Translations under genes and position numbers: made by a program
Assembly: GCA_021791235.1 (NCBI GenBank)
Contig: JAJYXA010000022.1
Location: forward strand, 1 to 6,174
Direction of reading: 5' to 3'
DNA: 6,174 nucleotides
Source: Pseudomonadota bacterium
GTDB taxonomy: Bacteria > Pseudomonadota > Gammaproteobacteria > Burkholderiales > Thiobacillaceae
Shown here: one piece after another, positions 4,762 to 6,174 of the stretch
How the letters are laid out: each line of letters opens with the position of its first letter
Numbering within the stretch: position 1 is the first letter of the stretch
The notes under the pieces: model-generated
Seen by the model: only the letters and a program-made list of their open reading frames with translations
What the model was told of the DNA's origin: nothing
The model's database searches: none

Positions 4762-6174
4762 ATGAAGACCAGAACATTGCCCGCCGCCCTCGCCGCTACC
4801 GCCGTCCTGCTGGCCGGCTGCGCCGCCGGCGGACATCTTGAGCCCGACGCGCGGGCGATCCGGGCCGGACAGCTGGGGCTCGTCGCAGGCGCGGCTTCAA
4901 GCCGGGACGAATTCCCCCGCAGCGACTGGTGGACGCAATTTGACGACCCGGAACTGAACCGGCTGATTCGCCAGGCCCTGGCCGACAATCCCACGCTGCA
5001 GGAGGCGCAAGCCCGCATGCGTCAGGCCCAGGCGGCCGCGGGCGCGGCGCACGCCGACCTGGAGCCCCGGCTGGGGGCGGCGGTAAATTCCACGCGCCAG
5101 CGCTTCAGCGAAAACGATATCTACCCGCCGCCCTTGGGCGGCGGCATCTACTCCGAGAACCAGGCGCTGCTGCAAGCCGGCTACGAGTTCGACTTTTTCG
5201 GCCGTCAGCGCGCAGCGCTCGAAGCCGCGGTCGGACAGGCGCGCGCGGCCCAGGCTCAAGCCCAGGCCGCACGCGTGCTGCTGGCCGCCAACGTGGCCGC
5301 CAGCTACATCGATCTGGCCCGGCTGGTCGCGCAGCGAGCGGTGCTGGCGCGCAGTTTGAAACAGCGCCAGGACATCGTGCGTCTGGTGAACGATCGCGTC
5401 GGTGCAGGACTGGAGTCGAGCATTTCGCTACGCCAGGCCGAGGTCGGAATACCGCTGGTCCGCCTGCGCGCCGAGCAGAACGCTCAGGCCCTGGCCGAAG
5501 CCCGCCACGCGCTCGCCGCTCTGCTCGGGCAGGGCCCGCAGGCGACCGAGCATCTCGCCCCCAGCCTGGGCGCCCTGCCCCTCCCGGTGCAGCCGCAGCG
5601 CCTTCCGGCCGAACTCCTCGGCCGCCGCGCCGACGTGGTGGCCGCACGCTGGCAGGCGCAGGCGGCGCTGGCCGGGGTACGGGCGGCGCGCGCGCGCTTC
5701 TACCCGAACATCAGCCTCACCGCCTTCGCCGGCTACACGGCGCTGGGTTTCAGCCAGTTCCTCAGTGCCGGCAGCCACGCCTACGGCATCGGCCCGGCGC
5801 TGACGCTGCCCATATTCGAAGGCGGCAAGCTGCGCGCCAACCTGCGTGGCCAGACGGCGGCGGCCGACGCGGCGATAGCCCGGTACAACGCCACGCTGGT
5901 GAATGCGGTGCGCGAAGTCGCCGACGCCTTGAGCGACCGCCGCTCGCTCGAGCAGCAGATCGGCGAGCAGCAACAGGCGCTGAAGCTGGCGCGGCAGGCC
6001 CACGGCCTGGTGCAAAGCCGCTATGGCGCGGGGCTGGGCAATTATCTCGACGTGCTCAGCAGCGACGACGCCGTGCTGCAACAGGAACTGGCCGGCGTCG
6101 GCCTCAAGGCCCGGGCGCTGATCGACGACGCCGCGCTGATCCACGCCCTGGGCGGCGGTTATGCGGCGGGTCCC
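4762..6174 (+). CDS. NodT-type outer-membrane efflux lipoprotein of a tripartite pump, EmrC-like (3' end cut by window)
   Basis: There are 471 codons from the ATG at 4762, with no stop before the right edge; the usual family length suggests only a short C-terminal part is missing. The N-terminus is a lipoprotein signal: a short basic start, a hydrophobic stretch, then lipobox LAGC with C20 as the predicted lipidated cysteine. The body shows the two repeated outer-membrane-factor halves. The first begins with SDWWTQFDDPELNRLI (54-69). The second contains RRADVVAARWQ (288-298), RARFYPNISLTAFAG (310-324), GPALTLPIFEGGKLRANL (344-361) and RYGAGLGNYLDVL (420-432). Such proteins form trimeric TolC-like channels that accept drugs from an inner-membrane pump through a periplasmic adaptor. 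The gene starts 7 bases after the MarR stop, so the two are surely co-transcribed. EmrA- and EmrB-like genes are expected downstream, but an RND pump cannot be excluded. The substrate is unknown. Confidence 0.92.
   Translation, partial: MKTRTLPAALAATAVLLAGCAAGGHLEPDARAIRAGQLGLVAGAASSRDEFPRSDWWTQFDDPELNRLIRQALADNPTLQEAQARMRQAQAAAGAAHADLEPRLGAAVNSTRQRFSENDIYPPPLGGGIYSENQALLQAGYEFDFFGRQRAALEAAVGQARAAQAQAQAARVLLAANVAASYIDLARLVAQRAVLARSLKQRQDIVRLVNDRVGAGLESSISLRQAEVGIPLVRLRAEQNAQALAEARHALAALLGQGPQATEHLAPSLGALPLPVQPQRLPAELLGRRADVVAARWQAQAALAGVRAARARFYPNISLTAFAGYTALGFSQFLSAGSHAYGIGPALTLPIFEGGKLRANLRGQTAAADAAIARYNATLVNAVREVADALSDRRSLEQQIGEQQQALKLARQAHGLVQSRYGAGLGNYLDVLSSDDAVLQQELAGVGLKARALIDDAALIHALGGGYAAGP

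Noticed and set aside
4137..5018. Leftward open frame of 293 codons across the MarR gene and the start of the efflux gene
   Set aside because: It spans two genes with clear motifs on the plus strand and has no protein-like features of its own.
5428..6144. Leftward open frame of 238 codons opposite the efflux channel gene
   Set aside because: It is antisense to the conserved second half of the NodT-type channel. Its His/Gln/Arg/Ala-rich shadow composition and lack of a domain argue against a gene.

Overview
The window is high-GC DNA with tightly packed genes, typical of a Gram-negative proteobacterium. A betaproteobacterium is the best guess, from the style of the proteins (a DbpA helicase, a NodT-type outer-membrane efflux lipoprotein next to a MarR regulator, and an NMO-family enzyme ending in ATRF...ECGLP). 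This taxonomic call is inference, because no rRNA or other marker is present. I see no tRNA, rRNA, CRISPR array, insertion sequence, integrase or attachment site.

The left two thirds is a leftward (minus-strand) run of three genes. Reading along that strand they are: dbpA, an ATP-dependent RNA helicase with the 23S-rRNA-binding C-terminal domain (4038-2575); a conserved FAD-dependent dehydrogenase-like protein of the COG2509 type (2581-959), whose start codon overlaps the dbpA stop by 7 bases; and, after a 128-base gap with two potential stem-loops, a nitronate monooxygenase-like FMN oxidoreductase (830-1) that runs off the left edge. The third gene has its own good ribosome binding site.

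The right third is a rightward unit: a MarR-family repressor (4167-4754), then after 7 bases a NodT-type outer-membrane efflux lipoprotein (4762 to beyond 6174), which runs off the right edge without a stop. This is the start of a layout known as emrR-emrC-emrA-emrB in other proteobacteria. Genes for a membrane-fusion protein and an inner-membrane pump are therefore expected just outside the window.

The two units diverge from a 128-base AT-richer region (4039-4166). It holds a perfect TATAAT facing each way and a 10-base perfect palindrome overlapping the rightward one, a plausible operator for the MarR protein. The leftward TATAAT is so close to the dbpA ATG that the dbpA message may be leaderless.

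I found no clearly new biological system. The most checkable points are the possible leaderless dbpA start, the coupling of dbpA to an uncharacterised flavoprotein, the MarR operator, and the stem-loops in the 831-958 gap.
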